64,000 bases of DNA from Phyllobacterium myrsinacearum (GTDB taxonomy: Bacteria; Pseudomonadota; Alphaproteobacteria; Rhizobiales; Rhizobiaceae), in assembly GCF_002980555.1 (NCBI RefSeq), contig NZ_PVBT01000002.1, positions 62,001 through 126,000 on the forward strand. The letters run 5' to 3'. Shown here in pieces: positions 1-9,793 of this stretch; the stretch's first letter is position 1, and each line of letters begins with the position of its first letter. Both the position numbers and the translations under genes were made by a program. The notes beneath the pieces were generated by a model. The model was not told the DNA's origin, ran no database searches, and worked only from the letters and a program-made list of their open reading frames with translations.

Positions 1-879
1 GAAGGCATCTCTTTCGATATCGCCAAAGGCGAGGTGGTCGGTCTTGTTGGCGAGTCCGGCAGTGGCAAGACGACGATCGGCCGTTCGATCCTGCGCTTGG
101 TCGAGCCTTCGTCCGGCAGTGTGAAATTTGACGGCACCGAACTGACAACGCTTTCGGCCTCTCAGATGCGGCAGGCACGGCGGCGCCTGCAGTATATTTT
201 TCAGGATCCTTTCGCGAGTCTGTCACCGCGCATGACCATTGGCCAAATACTCACCGAAGGTTTGAAAATCCAGCGGATCGGGACATCGGCAGAGCGGCTG
301 GAGCGGGCGCGATCGGCGCTTGAGGAGGTTGATCTTCCCGCAGAATCCATCAATCGGTATGCCCACGAGTTTTCTGGCGGACAGCGCCAGCGCATTGGTA
401 TCGCCCGAGCCCTGACACTCGCCCCCGAATTCATCGTCGCAGATGAGCCGGTTTCGGCGCTTGATGTGTCGATCCAGGCGCAGGTGATAAACCTTCTGCG
501 CGATCTGCAACAGCGCCACGACCTGACCATGCTGTTCATCTCGCACGACCTTGCTGTGGTCGAATATATTTGTGACCGGGTGATCGTGCTCTATCTCGGC
601 CGTATCATGGAGATTGCATCGAGTGCCGATCTCTATGCGCGCCCGCAACATCCCTATACGCGTGCACTTCTGTCGGCCATCCCGTCATTAAAACCGGATG
701 CCAGCCGGAAAAGGCAGATTTTGACGGGAGATGTCCCAAGTCCGGCCAATCCGCCGAGCGGTTGTGTGTTTCGCACGCGTTGCCCGGCAGTACTAAGCGC
801 ATGCGCCGAAACGGTGCCGCACTTGCGTGAAATCGGGCCCGGCCAGTACAAGGCCTGCATCCGTGACGATCTGGATTAA
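1..879 (+). CDS. Oligopeptide/dipeptide ABC transporter ATP-binding protein (5' end outside window)
   Basis: The reading frame is open from base 1, so the gene starts before the window and about 292 residues are visible. Seen: Walker A GESGSGKTT, signature FSGGQRQR, Walker B ending VADEPVSALD, and a C-terminal CVFRTRCP segment typical of the oligopeptide-transporter C-terminal extension. Such ATPases (DppF/OppF type) energise uptake of peptides or similar solutes at the inner membrane. The partner permeases must lie upstream, outside the window. This is a different copy from the double ATPase at 60.8 kb. Family assignment is secure; the substrate is unknown. Confidence 0.93.
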   Translation, partial: EGISFDIAKGEVVGLVGESGSGKTTIGRSILRLVEPSSGSVKFDGTELTTLSASQMRQARRRLQYIFQDPFASLSPRMTIGQILTEGLKIQRIGTSAERLERARSALEEVDLPAESINRYAHEFSGGQRQRIGIARALTLAPEFIVADEPVSALDVSIQAQVINLLRDLQQRHDLTMLFISHDLAVVEYICDRVIVLYLGRIMEIASSADLYARPQHPYTRALLSAIPSLKPDASRKRQILTGDVPSPANPPSGCVFRTRCPAVLSACAETVPHLREIGPGQYKACIRDDLD

Positions 880-1212
880 GAGCACGAGCTTGAGATGGGA
901 GCAGCCGCCGGCGAATGCTGGCCTGAAATGCGTTCTCGCGCCCGGAATGGAATAGGCCGTCCGGCTCAACTGTGATTTTTCTATCCAGCGTTCAAGCCCG
1001 TCATCATCGACCGCGGCCACCCGCGAGGCATGCACACGCTCAGGAGTGAACAAATATATTACGTTTCACAAATGATGTTTTTTGAACCGGAAATACAATG
1101 AACTGTGCAGGTGGAATAGAAGGTTTATGCGACGTTTTATTTAGTCGACCAAACGATGTGATCGCGGATTGCATTTCTTTCCGGTTTTCTGCTGAAGATA
1201 GGGGAACGTGTC
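880..1212. other. 333-bp intergenic region upstream of the translocator gene
   Basis: No convincing gene. The AT-rich part near 1050-1115 probably holds the promoter of the downstream nopX-like gene. I found neither a clear tts box nor the 21-bp-spaced TTGC repeats seen at other T3SS genes here. Confidence 0.4.
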
Positions 1213-4200
1213 ATGGGTGTAGAGTCAGTAAAGCTGCAAAAGACCAATATCAACGAACCCGGTACCTCTCTCAAGTGGCGCCAGATCGTTTCTGCCATTG
1301 AAAAAAAAGCACCGGACGAAGATACGCGAAAAAAGGCGGAGGCTCTCGGTATCGAGTGGACCCGACCGAATGGCGACAATCGTTCGGCCAAATACATCAT
1401 TGAGAATGATCCGATGTTACGTGACCTGATCGATCGGAAGGGCGGCGGCAAGGGGCGTCCTGATATTGACGCCATGAAGGATAATTTGAAGAAACTTGTC
1501 GGTGATTATGAGCATGATTCCGACGCTGCCTACAGGGCCAGCCAAGTTCTCGACCATATCGAGAAGTTCGATTCCGGCGGAAATCGCAATTCCGGCAAAG
1601 ATGTTGGAAATGGCAGGATCGACGGGATCACCGGTTCGGGAGAGGTAAGGCACGGAACGGAGGCCGGCCGTCTGAAAGATCTCGGCAAATATGGTTTCGA
1701 GAGCCTGAAGGGCGATTTAAAGAAAACCTCAGCCGAATGGGGAGACCCAAAAGCTCGGGAGCAAGCCGCGCGCCTTGGAATCAATTGGGTTCATTCGCAG
1801 GGCGATAAGCGTTCAGCCAGAGAGATCATAGATGATAGTCCCTTGCTGAAGAACCTGGGCAACCAGAGCGGCGTGAAAGACATGCTCAAGGAACGTGTCG
1901 GTGACTTTGATCGGGATGCCGATGCTGCGTACCGTGCGGTACAAGTGCTTGAACATATTGAAAAATATAACGAAAATGGAAAAAGTATTTCCGGTGGCGA
2001 TATCGGCAATGGTAAGATTGACGGCTTCACCAAAGGCGGGGAAGCCAAGCATGGGACGGAAGCCGGGCGTCTGCAGGATTTTGGCAAATATGGTTTCGAC
2101 AATCTGAAGGGAGAATTGCCGCGTCGTCCTGATCCGAAACATGACGAAGCGGCACGCAAGGAAGCCGAGGCGCTGGGTATCAAATGGGAGCGGCCGAAAG
2201 GTGACGAACGATCTGCCAAAGAGATTATTGATGACAACCCCCTGCTCAAGAATCTCGGCAATCAGGGTCACGTAAAGGACATGCTCAAGGAGCGTGTCGG
2301 TGATTTTGACCGGGATGCCGATGCTGCCTTTCGTGCGGCGCAGGTTCTCAGGCATATCGAGAAATTCGACGGCAACGGCAATATTCAGGACGGCAAGAAT
2401 GTCGGTAACAATAAAATCGATGGCTTTACCGGCGGCGACGAAGCCAAACATGGTACCGAGGCCGGCCGTCTTCAGGACTTTGGCAAGCAGGGCTTCAAGA
2501 ACCTGAAAGGAAACTTGGATGACGCTCCAGCAAAAAAGAAGGATGGATCGCTACATCGGGGTTCACCAGCAGACAAGGATACCAAATCACGCGGCATTGC
2601 CGATGAGGACAAGATGCGCAAGGAAGCCGAGGCGCTGGGCATCAAGTGGACTGTGCCCAACTATGACAAGCGTTCGGCCAGCGAGATCATCGATAATAGT
2701 CCGCTGCTCAAGAATTTAGGTAACCAGAGCGGCGTGAAGGACATGCTGAAGGATCGTGTCGGCGATTTTGAAAATGATCGCGATGCGGCCTACCGTGCGG
2801 TACAGGTGCTCGAGCGCATCGAAAAGTATGATGCGAACGGGAAAATGCAGTCCGGCGACCAGGTCGGTAATGGCAAGATTGATGGTTTCACCAAAAGTGG
2901 TGAAGCCAAGCATGGGACAGAGGCTGGCCGCCTTCAGGATTTCGGTAAATACGGTTTTTCAAGTCTCGCGGGCGTGGGTAATACCTATAACGACTACCTG
3001 AAAACGAACAAGAATGCCGACGACGCATCCAAAATAATCGCCAAGTATGGTTCCATCCTGTACGAAAATTTCGACGCCATCAAAGGCGCAACCGGTGCGA
3101 AGGACTCTCTGACGCTCAAGGATATTCAGAAATTCAAGGATGAAAACCCCAAGCTGATGAGCGACGATTTGAGAAAGGCGCTCGATTTCTGGACAAAACC
3201 AGGCAGCTTTGACATCCTCGAAACCAGCCATAACAAGCTTCGAAACGGCTCCGATGGACGTCTCTCCAGAAAGGACATATCGGACTGGCTGAAAAATGAC
3301 GCGCCCAAGGATGCAAAAGAGGCGATGGAATTTATCGTGCGCGCGGCTGACGGCAACGCTGTGGCGGGCGTGGACGTAAAGAAATTTGACGACGAGATTT
3401 TCAAGAATCCGGGAAAATACAGCGCCCAGGAAAAGGCAGCTGTGGTGCGCGATCTGCAGAAAGCATACGATCTGGTCGGCATGGGCAAGCAGGTTGGCAT
3501 GTGGGACAAGGACCATGTCAAGAAGAAGCTTAATGATCGCGCCGGTGTCGGCGGTGATCCTGCTGCCATTATGGCCGAGATCAAACAACGCATCGACACT
3601 CTGAAAAAGGACCCGGAGGTTGTAAAATTCCTGAACGAGACCGGTGAGAAAACCCTGAAGGATTTCGTCGGTAGCGACAAGGATCTGAAAAACGCGCTGA
3701 CGGGCATCTACGACAAGGACATCAAGTCAGGTGCTGCACTCGACAAGTCTTGGAAGCCCGGGGCCGGCCCGACCGAGAATCTTGCCAACTTCTTCCAGAC
3801 CGGAAAGATGTATCAGGCGGCGCTGGGACTTGATAATGCCAAGGCTTTGCAGGACGCAGTCAAGAACTCCAAGCACAATGGCGAGCTGCAGGATTTCTAT
3901 GAGAAAAAGATGGTCTCCGGCGATCGTTTCAAGGATCTTTTGAAAGACCACACACCCGAAGAAGCAATCAGCACGTTCAGCCTTGAGGTTGGGCTCTACA
4001 ACGCCGCGTTGGATCCCGATTTTACCGGCAAGCACGACAAGAAACTCAATGAGAATTTTACATCTATCGCCAAGGATGGTGCCTTCAACGGTGCAACTGC
4101 TCAGGACCTCCAGAAAGCATTCGGCATCAATGGCGGTAAGGATTTGGATGAAAGGAAGGTCAGGGAGATGATTGATGAAATCGGGAAAACCAATCCCGAG

Positions 4201-4992
4201 CTTCTCGTCAATCAGGACGGGACGAAAGCCAAACCGGACCAGATTCTGACCGCTTTCCGGGGGCAATGGGAAGCACTGCGACAGGGAACCAAGGGGGGTG
4301 GGGCTTACGGCTTGATCGATGCGAACAATTCCGCCAAGCGTCTTTTTGACAAAGGTATTCAGCATGGTGTGAGCGGACTATTGCTGGCTGGCATTACCAT
4401 AGCCAAAGGCATCGGCGGAAGTGGCCATCTGACGGACCGCAACAAAGTCGATATCGCGATTGGTTCATTCCAAACGGCCGCAATCCTTGCGGAAGGTGGC
4501 GTGAAGAACTACCGCGATTTTTTGAAGAAAGCGGGGTTCGACCCCAAGACAATCGGCGACCCCAAGAGCTTTAACGAGTTCTTGCAAAAGAATGCGAGCA
4601 GGTTTGAATTTGGTTTGAGAGGCGTGGGCGGAGGTCTGGCTGGGCTTGCGCTTGGAGCTTACAACATCTTTGATGGTGTGAAGGCGATCAGAAATGGTGA
4701 TGTGGCAACCGGTGCCGTGAATATTACAACAGGCTCTCTGGGTCTTCTCGGCGCATCGGCCGTCACGGTGGAAGGCGGAATGGGCGCGCTTGGTTATGTG
4801 GTTCCGCGCTTGATCCAGGGGCTAGGGGCCGGATTTGGCGTCGCGGGCGGAGTATTGAGCTTGGCGTCCACGTTCATCCTTACGGCGATCAATGAGAGCA
4901 AGGCTTCCTCGCTTCAAAATGACTATGCAGATCTTCTGGGAGATTATCTCAAGAAATATAACATTGATGGCAAACCTGGCGACAAGGCCTGA
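1213..4992 (+). CDS. nopX: NolX/HrpF-family type III translocator, 1259 aa
   Basis: A predicted T3SS-secreted translocator that would insert in the host membrane so effectors can pass. Seen: four tandem repeats of about 125 residues in the N-terminal half (from roughly residues 37, 177, 310 and 464). Each contains an ALGIxW start, an RSAxxII segment, and an EF-hand-like stretch ending NGKIDGFT followed by HGTEAGRLQDFGK. A NolX-like helical domain follows (about 625-692), and glycine-rich hydrophobic segments lie near residues 1051-1072, 1134-1155, 1167-1190 and 1202-1225. Known: HrpF of Xanthomonas and rhizobial NolX/NopX pair N-terminal repeats with C-terminal hydrophobic segments, but are usually much shorter. 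The ATG is preceded by AGGGGA. No signal peptide is seen, consistent with T3SS export. Family call is strong; pore formation is inferred. Confidence 0.85.
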   Translation: MGVESVKLQKTNINEPGTSLKWRQIVSAIEKKAPDEDTRKKAEALGIEWTRPNGDNRSAKYIIENDPMLRDLIDRKGGGKGRPDIDAMKDNLKKLVGDYEHDSDAAYRASQVLDHIEKFDSGGNRNSGKDVGNGRIDGITGSGEVRHGTEAGRLKDLGKYGFESLKGDLKKTSAEWGDPKAREQAARLGINWVHSQGDKRSAREIIDDSPLLKNLGNQSGVKDMLKERVGDFDRDADAAYRAVQVLEHIEKYNENGKSISGGDIGNGKIDGFTKGGEAKHGTEAGRLQDFGKYGFDNLKGELPRRPDPKHDEAARKEAEALGIKWERPKGDERSAKEIIDDNPLLKNLGNQGHVKDMLKERVGDFDRDADAAFRAAQVLRHIEKFDGNGNIQDGKNVGNNKIDGFTGGDEAKHGTEAGRLQDFGKQGFKNLKGNLDDAPAKKKDGSLHRGSPADKDTKSRGIADEDKMRKEAEALGIKWTVPNYDKRSASEIIDNSPLLKNLGNQSGVKDMLKDRVGDFENDRDAAYRAVQVLERIEKYDANGKMQSGDQVGNGKIDGFTKSGEAKHGTEAGRLQDFGKYGFSSLAGVGNTYNDYLKTNKNADDASKIIAKYGSILYENFDAIKGATGAKDSLTLKDIQKFKDENPKLMSDDLRKALDFWTKPGSFDILETSHNKLRNGSDGRLSRKDISDWLKNDAPKDAKEAMEFIVRAADGNAVAGVDVKKFDDEIFKNPGKYSAQEKAAVVRDLQKAYDLVGMGKQVGMWDKDHVKKKLNDRAGVGGDPAAIMAEIKQRIDTLKKDPEVVKFLNETGEKTLKDFVGSDKDLKNALTGIYDKDIKSGAALDKSWKPGAGPTENLANFFQTGKMYQAALGLDNAKALQDAVKNSKHNGELQDFYEKKMVSGDRFKDLLKDHTPEEAISTFSLEVGLYNAALDPDFTGKHDKKLNENFTSIAKDGAFNGATAQDLQKAFGINGGKDLDERKVREMIDEIGKTNPELLVNQDGTKAKPDQILTAFRGQWEALRQGTKGGGAYGLIDANNSAKRLFDKGIQHGVSGLLLAGITIAKGIGGSGHLTDRNKVDIAIGSFQTAAILAEGGVKNYRDFLKKAGFDPKTIGDPKSFNEFLQKNASRFEFGLRGVGGGLAGLALGAYNIFDGVKAIRNGDVATGAVNITTGSLGLLGASAVTVEGGMGALGYVVPRLIQGLGAGFGVAGGVLSLASTFILTAINESKASSLQNDYADLLGDYLKKYNIDGKPGDKA
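1315..2967 (+). repeat. Four tandem protein-coding repeats in the NolX/HrpF-like gene
   Basis: Four diverged units begin near 1321, 1741, 2140 and 2602. Units 2, 3 and 4 are close to each other (shared LLKNLGNQ, VKDMLK, RVGDF and KHGTEAGRLQDFGK blocks). Unit 1 is the most diverged, and a charged linker separates units 3 and 4. Each carries a D/N/G-rich EF-hand-like loop, suggesting calcium binding. Confidence 0.85.
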
Positions 4993-5167
4993 TAGAAACG
5001 TTTCATCATCTGCCGCGGTCCAACGACGGTCGGGACTAAAGACAAATCTCGCTTGCAGTTTGCGGCGCATCATATGAACCATCTCGACGCCGGCAGCGCG
5101 ATAGTATTCGCGAGTGTCGGCGTCTCCATCAAAATGCGTGGCAATATCTGATTACCCTGTCTCTGGA

Positions 5168-5196
5168 TTGGCTTATTCATGCCTTGAGTAAGCCAA
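5168..5196. terminator. Hairpin between the translocator gene and the next gene
   Basis: TTGGCTTA at 5168-5175 pairs perfectly with TAAGCCAA at 5189-5196, and further imperfect pairing is possible inside. No T-run follows, so this could be a weak terminator or an operator for the gene starting at 5286. Confidence 0.35.
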
Positions 5197-5285
5197 GGTC
5201 TGACACTAACCACGGCCTGACATGAATCGTTGGGATGCGGTGAAGTTGCCTTGTGCTCCTGCCCCGCTGTCGTATGGAGGTAGAA

Positions 5286-6635
5286 ATGCGCTTATTCGTC
5301 AGGTCGCGTCATCTGGCCGTCGTTCTTGGTTGTGCTTGCCTTCTGGCTGGCAGCGGGGCGACAGTCATGCCGCTGTTTACCGCAAACGAAGCGTTCGCTG
5401 CGTCAATGGCAAAGGTTGATGCAGCGCAGTTGCAACTCAATATGCGCCGCTCGATTTCCACCATTCTGATTGCTTATAAACAGGAACCTAGGAAAGGTTC
5501 GCGGGCAGATGCGATGCTTATCAAGGCTGCCGGTGCGGCTTTACGCGAGCTGGCAAAGCTTGAAGCGGGCACGAAAGCACGTGACCCCAAGATCATGACA
5601 ACGGCAACGAGCAAGCTGTCTGTGGCTGTCGGCCGTATTGAGGCGATCTCCGATTCTGCCAAAATCGCTAACCCGACGGTACGCGAAGGTATTCGAGCAC
5701 TTTCGACCAATTGGGCAGCGTATGGAACGCGATATGCGCTCACAAGCCCGTCAAAAGCGAAACCGGTCAGAGTAACTTCGAAGCAGGTCAGGGATCTTCA
5801 GACAAAGGTAGCAGCCCTGCGTTCGCAAGTCACCAGACTTCAGACACAAGCGGCGACAAACCGGCAACTTGCCGGCAACGTCAGGCGACTTTCAGCCCAG
5901 CTCGATCGTATCGAGCAGGAGCGTATCAACGAGGCAAATTATCAACGCACCGTATTCCTGCTTGGTTCCTTCATAGGATGGGTAGACGGATACCATGTCG
6001 TCAGCGCAGCATATTATCCGAGTTACACGAGCTATTTCATTGTGGAGCCGTCAACCTATACCTATTGGGAGACATGCTGGACCGATTACTACGAGCCCTA
6101 TTATACGTATACCGACTGGAGTTATTACGATGATCCTTTCACTCCAACCGTCAACGTCAACATCCAAATCGATGCCTCGACGCAAATTGAAGTTAACCAC
6201 TACGCCGAACAGAATATCGATGTCTTGGTCGACGAGAGTTCTCAGGCCGAAAATTATTTCGAAACTCTTCGTCCTGATGAAGCAGACGTCGACTTACGTG
6301 AGGTAAACTACACGCCGCCTGTTCCCGCTTACGAGCTTGAGGAAGATTTGGCTGAGCCATCCCGGAAAGGCGTAACAGCCACCGAGGTTGATGAAGGAAG
6401 TGAAACTCGGTCAATGCCGGCTCCCGCCGATACGGCGGATGAACCGTACGCCACACGGCAGGAAAAGCAGAGCATCCCGGCGGAAGACCACGAAACATCC
6501 AATCCGTCCGCGGACAATGACGAGGCAATGGAACTTGCCAATCCAGAACCCCCATCGGTTGACGTGCCAGCACACGAACAATCCGGTGGCGCTGACGAAC
6601 GCGAGCTGCCCGTTGAGGAAGAGTCGAGCCGGTAA
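5286..6635 (+). CDS. Exported protein with coiled coil, Tyr-rich segment and acidic tail, function unknown
   Basis: I do not recognise the family. The ATG at 5286 is chosen over an earlier in-frame start because GGAGG sits 5 bases upstream and a signal peptide begins there (basic MRLFVRSR, hydrophobic core, cleavage after AFA near residue 38). The 449-aa product then has a helical region, a heptad-like coiled coil (about residues 160-220), an aromatic patch with around fifteen Tyr (about 240-290), and a long acidic, Pro/Glu-rich tail. It is likely periplasmic or outer-membrane associated. Its place between the translocator gene and the AraC regulator suggests, but does not prove, a link to the T3SS. 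Confidence 0.75.
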   Translation: MRLFVRSRHLAVVLGCACLLAGSGATVMPLFTANEAFAASMAKVDAAQLQLNMRRSISTILIAYKQEPRKGSRADAMLIKAAGAALRELAKLEAGTKARDPKIMTTATSKLSVAVGRIEAISDSAKIANPTVREGIRALSTNWAAYGTRYALTSPSKAKPVRVTSKQVRDLQTKVAALRSQVTRLQTQAATNRQLAGNVRRLSAQLDRIEQERINEANYQRTVFLLGSFIGWVDGYHVVSAAYYPSYTSYFIVEPSTYTYWETCWTDYYEPYYTYTDWSYYDDPFTPTVNVNIQIDASTQIEVNHYAEQNIDVLVDESSQAENYFETLRPDEADVDLREVNYTPPVPAYELEEDLAEPSRKGVTATEVDEGSETRSMPAPADTADEPYATRQEKQSIPAEDHETSNPSADNDEAMELANPEPPSVDVPAHEQSGGADERELPVEEESSR

Positions 6636-7253
6636 ATGCAGCCGCGTGCGTTGAAATATCCAGTCTAGGGGAGCGGCAACTCGTGTCCCGAACCATTCTC
6701 AATGTGCGTTTCAGTCCCGCAATGACGTGATGAAGCACAATTGCACCGATCGGGATATTCAGGGTTGATGCAGGAACGCCCCAGCACTCGATCACCGGGC
6801 ACAGCCAAGGCTGGCTTTGTGACCGTTGTGCCGCTTAACACCGTCCGTAGCAGTATACGAATTCATGCTCATCAATCCGCCGCGGGGACATTGATCATGG
6901 CGCAGAGGTGCAGACAAACACCGGCCAATGGGTGGTGCTTGGAGCGCCGGTTACGGCCGTGGCAATAGCGGACAGACTTTATTTCATCGACAGGCACGTC
7001 ACGTAAGATTGCCGTAACAATCGGCTGGCAGCAATGAGCTGCAGTTTGACTGGGCCTGTAATGCTTCACCGGCATTCACGCATGCAGGCGCGTCAGTCGC
7101 CGTCCTGGCTGCACGTTCAGTGGTAAGTATGCTGTGCATCTTGCTGATCCCCTTTCTCATTTACCTGACAAAACAGGAAAATGCAGAAACGGTGCGCCTC
7201 GCAAATTCCTGTTGGAGCGACCGTGAAATTTAACTCGAGAACCGGAGATTGAA
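6636..7253. other. 618-bp region without a convincing gene; possible remnant
   Basis: Short open frames only. Bases 6893-7003 (+) read through ...VQTNTGQWVVLGAPVTAVA... to a stop, which looks protein-like but has no start or upstream continuation, so a decayed gene is possible. The last 50 bp before 7254 carry the binding-protein ribosome site GGAG. Confidence 0.3.
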
Positions 7254-8369
7254 ATGAAGATATCTTTCCTGTCGAGTGTTGCGGTTGCAGCGGTATTGGT
7301 TTTCACCAGTCACGCTTATGCAGATCTTTTAGTCGGTGTCGGTGCACCCTTGACTGGCCCGAATGCCGCCGTTGGTGCCCAAATCCAGAAGGGTGCCGAG
7401 GCGGCCATTGCCGAGATCAATGCTGCCGGCGGTCTTAATGGCGAGAAGGTCAAGATTGTGCTCGGTGACGACGCTTCCGATGCCAAGCAAGGTGTCTCGG
7501 TTGCCAATAAATTCGCGGCCGACGGCGTTAAATTTGTGATCGGTCACTACAACTCCGGCGTTTCCATTCCGGCCTCCGAAGTCTATGCGGAAAATGGTAT
7601 CGTTGAGATTACGCCAGGTGCAACCAATCCGGTATTCACTGAGCGCGGTTTGTGGAACACATTCCGCACCTGCGGCCGCGATGACCAGCAGGGCGGCATT
7701 GCAGGTGAATACATTGCCGCACATTTCAAAAACGCCAAGGTTGCGATCATTCATGACAAGACGCCCTACGGTCAGGGGCTCGCCGACGAAACCAGAAAGA
7801 CGCTTGAAGCGAAAGGCATCAAGCCAGCTCTTTATGAGGGGGTGAACATTGGTGACAAAGATTACTCGGTACTGATCGCCAAGGCAAAACAGGCTGGTGT
7901 CCAAGTTCTCTATTGGGGTGGCCTGTACACGGAAGCCGGTTTGATCATCCGCCAGCTGGGTGACCAGCGCTTGAAGGTTACCTTTATCTCGGGTGATGGC
8001 ATTGCGAATACCGAATTGGCTGCAATTGCCGGTGATGCGGTGGTCGGCACGTTGAACACGTTCGGCCCAGACCCGCGCAATAATCCGGCAAACAATAAAC
8101 TGGTCGAAAAGTTTCGCGCAGCCGGATTCGAACCAGAAGCTTATACTCTTTATTCTTATGCCGCTGCGCAGGTGATCGCCGCGGCGGCGACAGCAGCCAC
8201 GTCGAACGAGCCTGAAATCGTGGCCAAGACGTTGAAGGAAAAGGGGCCCTTCAAATCTGTTCTGGGTGATATTGCCTTTGATAACAAAGGCGATCCGAAG
8301 CTTCCGGGCTACATCATGTATGAATGGAAGAAGGGCAAGGACGGTACTTATACCTACGTTCAGCAATAA
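7254..8369 (+). CDS. Branched-chain amino acid-type ABC transporter substrate-binding protein (LivJ-like), orphan
   Basis: A periplasmic receptor of the Leu/Ile/Val-binding (Peripl_BP_6) fold, 371 aa. Seen: signal peptide ending SHAYA at about residue 23, mature start [15 protein letters not shown], the [17 protein letters not shown] segment typical of LivJ/LivK, and later GDGIANTEL and TYVQQ at the C-terminus. GGAG lies 6 bases before the ATG. No livHMGF genes adjoin it, so it must use a transporter encoded elsewhere, or serve as a sensor input. Family certain; ligand (Leu/Ile/Val or another amino acid) unknown. A GC hairpin follows at 8398. Confidence 0.93.
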   Translation: MKISFLSSVAVAAVLVFTSHAYADLLVGVGAPLTGPNAAVGAQIQKGAEAAIAEINAAGGLNGEKVKIVLGDDASDAKQGVSVANKFAADGVKFVIGHYNSGVSIPASEVYAENGIVEITPGATNPVFTERGLWNTFRTCGRDDQQGGIAGEYIAAHFKNAKVAIIHDKTPYGQGLADETRKTLEAKGIKPALYEGVNIGDKDYSVLIAKAKQAGVQVLYWGGLYTEAGLIIRQLGDQRLKVTFISGDGIANTELAAIAGDAVVGTLNTFGPDPRNNPANNKLVEKFRAAGFEPEAYTLYSYAAAQVIAAAATAATSNEPEIVAKTLKEKGPFKSVLGDIAFDNKGDPKLPGYIMYEWKKGKDGTYTYVQQ

Positions 8370-8397
8370 GTGTCGATCCTCCCGAGCGACACGCGAT

Positions 8398-8423
8398 GAT
8401 GCTTGGCCGCTTGGCCAAGCATC
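8398..8423 (+). terminator. Hairpin after the LivJ-like gene
   Basis: A perfect 11-bp stem (GATGCTTGGCC / GGCCAAGCATC) with a 4-nt loop, 29 bp after the stop codon. There is no strong T-tract. Confidence 0.55.
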
Positions 8424-8645
8424 CACTCAATTGGTGATTTAGACCAATCGGGAATTGAATATTGCTCCGGTTTCAGGCCTTCCACGGAAAACGGGTCATC
8501 GCTTGTCCCCGGAGATTACGAAGTTCAAACAGTTTCACGTCAATGCGCCCATCGTCATCCAAAGCCACAACGCTGAAAGTTCATTGTTGCTGGTAAGGAT
8601 GCCAACGGCACGATCCGGATTGAATAATCGGTATCAGAAATTCAA

Positions 8646-9695
8646 TTACCTTTCGCCGGTCGATACGTCCCCCTGGAACGCAATCACCTCTTGGCTTGGC
8701 GGGTAACCGAAATGTTTGCGATAAGCAGTCGCAAAAGCTGCCGCGTTGGTATAGCCGACGGAATAGCTGACATCTGCGATAGGCATTGTTGATGTCCTTA
8801 GCATGTCGCGTGCTCGTGCCAGCCTCTGGTCGTGCACATAGGCCGAGATGCTCTTGTGGAAGGCCATTCGGAAATGAATTCTAAGTGTAGTGATGTTTAC
8901 ACCGACACGTTGGGAAAGCTCGCGCGCGGTTGGCGGATTTGCGATGTCGCTATCGAGTATTTCACGGGCAGCTATTGCTTTTCCGAGATGTTTCGAGTTC
9001 GGGCCGGCTGATTGCGAAGCAGTCCTTTGCATCAAGTGGATGATTTCAACAACAAACGAAAGAACATAACTTTCAAGATAAATCTGTTTTAGAAATCCAT
9101 CATACTCCCGCGACAAAGTCTCGTTTGCCAAATTCACCAACCGTGACGATGGAGGCAGTTTCATCAGATGATGCGGTTGTGCACAGAAATTGGTTAGGGG
9201 CGCAAGTTCGTCAGCAAAGGTGAGCCAAGGTTGGGATTTCATTACGTCGGGGCACAGACTGATACCTCCCAGTGTGCATCTGGTTCCAGCTTTGAGCCAC
9301 AACTCCAATGAATCGCCGTCTGCGAAATTTATGATGACAGGATGCTTGTGCTCTAGCAGAACCGCAGGTCTTCCCGGTGCATGCAAAGTTACAGGAGAGC
9401 CTGCAAGAAGCACGAGACACACGAGAGACTGATCGACCTGACTGCTGTACAAAGAATCACAGTTGGCGTGAATGTCCAAACTCAGTACGCTGATGCAATC
9501 CGATACTTTGTATGATGTAAAATCAAATTCGTAGGGCAAGCTATTCTGCAACACATTGGAGGATGACGTTGCGCTCGCACACTTTTGTGCAGACTTTGAA
9601 ATGCCCGTAACGTCCTGGTACGTAGGTTTCATGTTTGAACGGGATGTAATCATCGCTGTTTTCTCGCAAGATGAAGTGAACCAGCTACATGCCAA
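8646..9695 (-). CDS. AraC-family transcriptional regulator, candidate T3SS regulator
   Basis: 349 aa from the longest ATG. In-frame ATGs at about 9656 and 9635 are alternatives, and none has a strong ribosome site. The C-terminal ~100 residues form the double helix-turn-helix AraC domain: PPTARELSQRVGVN, then MPIADVSYSVGYTNAAAFAT and a FGYPPSQ ending. The N-terminal part is a ligand/dimer domain I cannot place. It lies inside the T3SS accessory region, and AraC proteins (HrpX, HrpB, ExsA) are common T3SS activators, so control of this T3SS is a reasonable inference. A phased array of TTGC half-sites lies upstream at 9794-9873, and 21-bp-spaced TTGC repeats precede several T3SS genes. Confidence 0.88.
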   Translation of the reverse strand: MACSWFTSSCEKTAMITSRSNMKPTYQDVTGISKSAQKCASATSSSNVLQNSLPYEFDFTSYKVSDCISVLSLDIHANCDSLYSSQVDQSLVCLVLLAGSPVTLHAPGRPAVLLEHKHPVIINFADGDSLELWLKAGTRCTLGGISLCPDVMKSQPWLTFADELAPLTNFCAQPHHLMKLPPSSRLVNLANETLSREYDGFLKQIYLESYVLSFVVEIIHLMQRTASQSAGPNSKHLGKAIAAREILDSDIANPPTARELSQRVGVNITTLRIHFRMAFHKSISAYVHDQRLARARDMLRTSTMPIADVSYSVGYTNAAAFATAYRKHFGYPPSQEVIAFQGDVSTGER

Positions 9696-9793
9696 TTACA
9701 GAAGTAATGCAGGGCCTTTCATTGTTGTTGCCGTGTTCTCACCTATTTGCTTCGAGATCGTCATAGCTGCCGGGTTCAATTGATCTTCACAGG

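Noticed and set aside
1813-2451. 212-codon minus-strand frame inside the translocator gene
   Set aside because: Arises from the repeated codon pattern of the plus-strand repeats.
7329-8426. 365-codon minus-strand frame opposite the LivJ-like gene
   Set aside because: Composition is that of an antisense shadow; the plus-strand protein has a clear fold, signal peptide and ribosome site.
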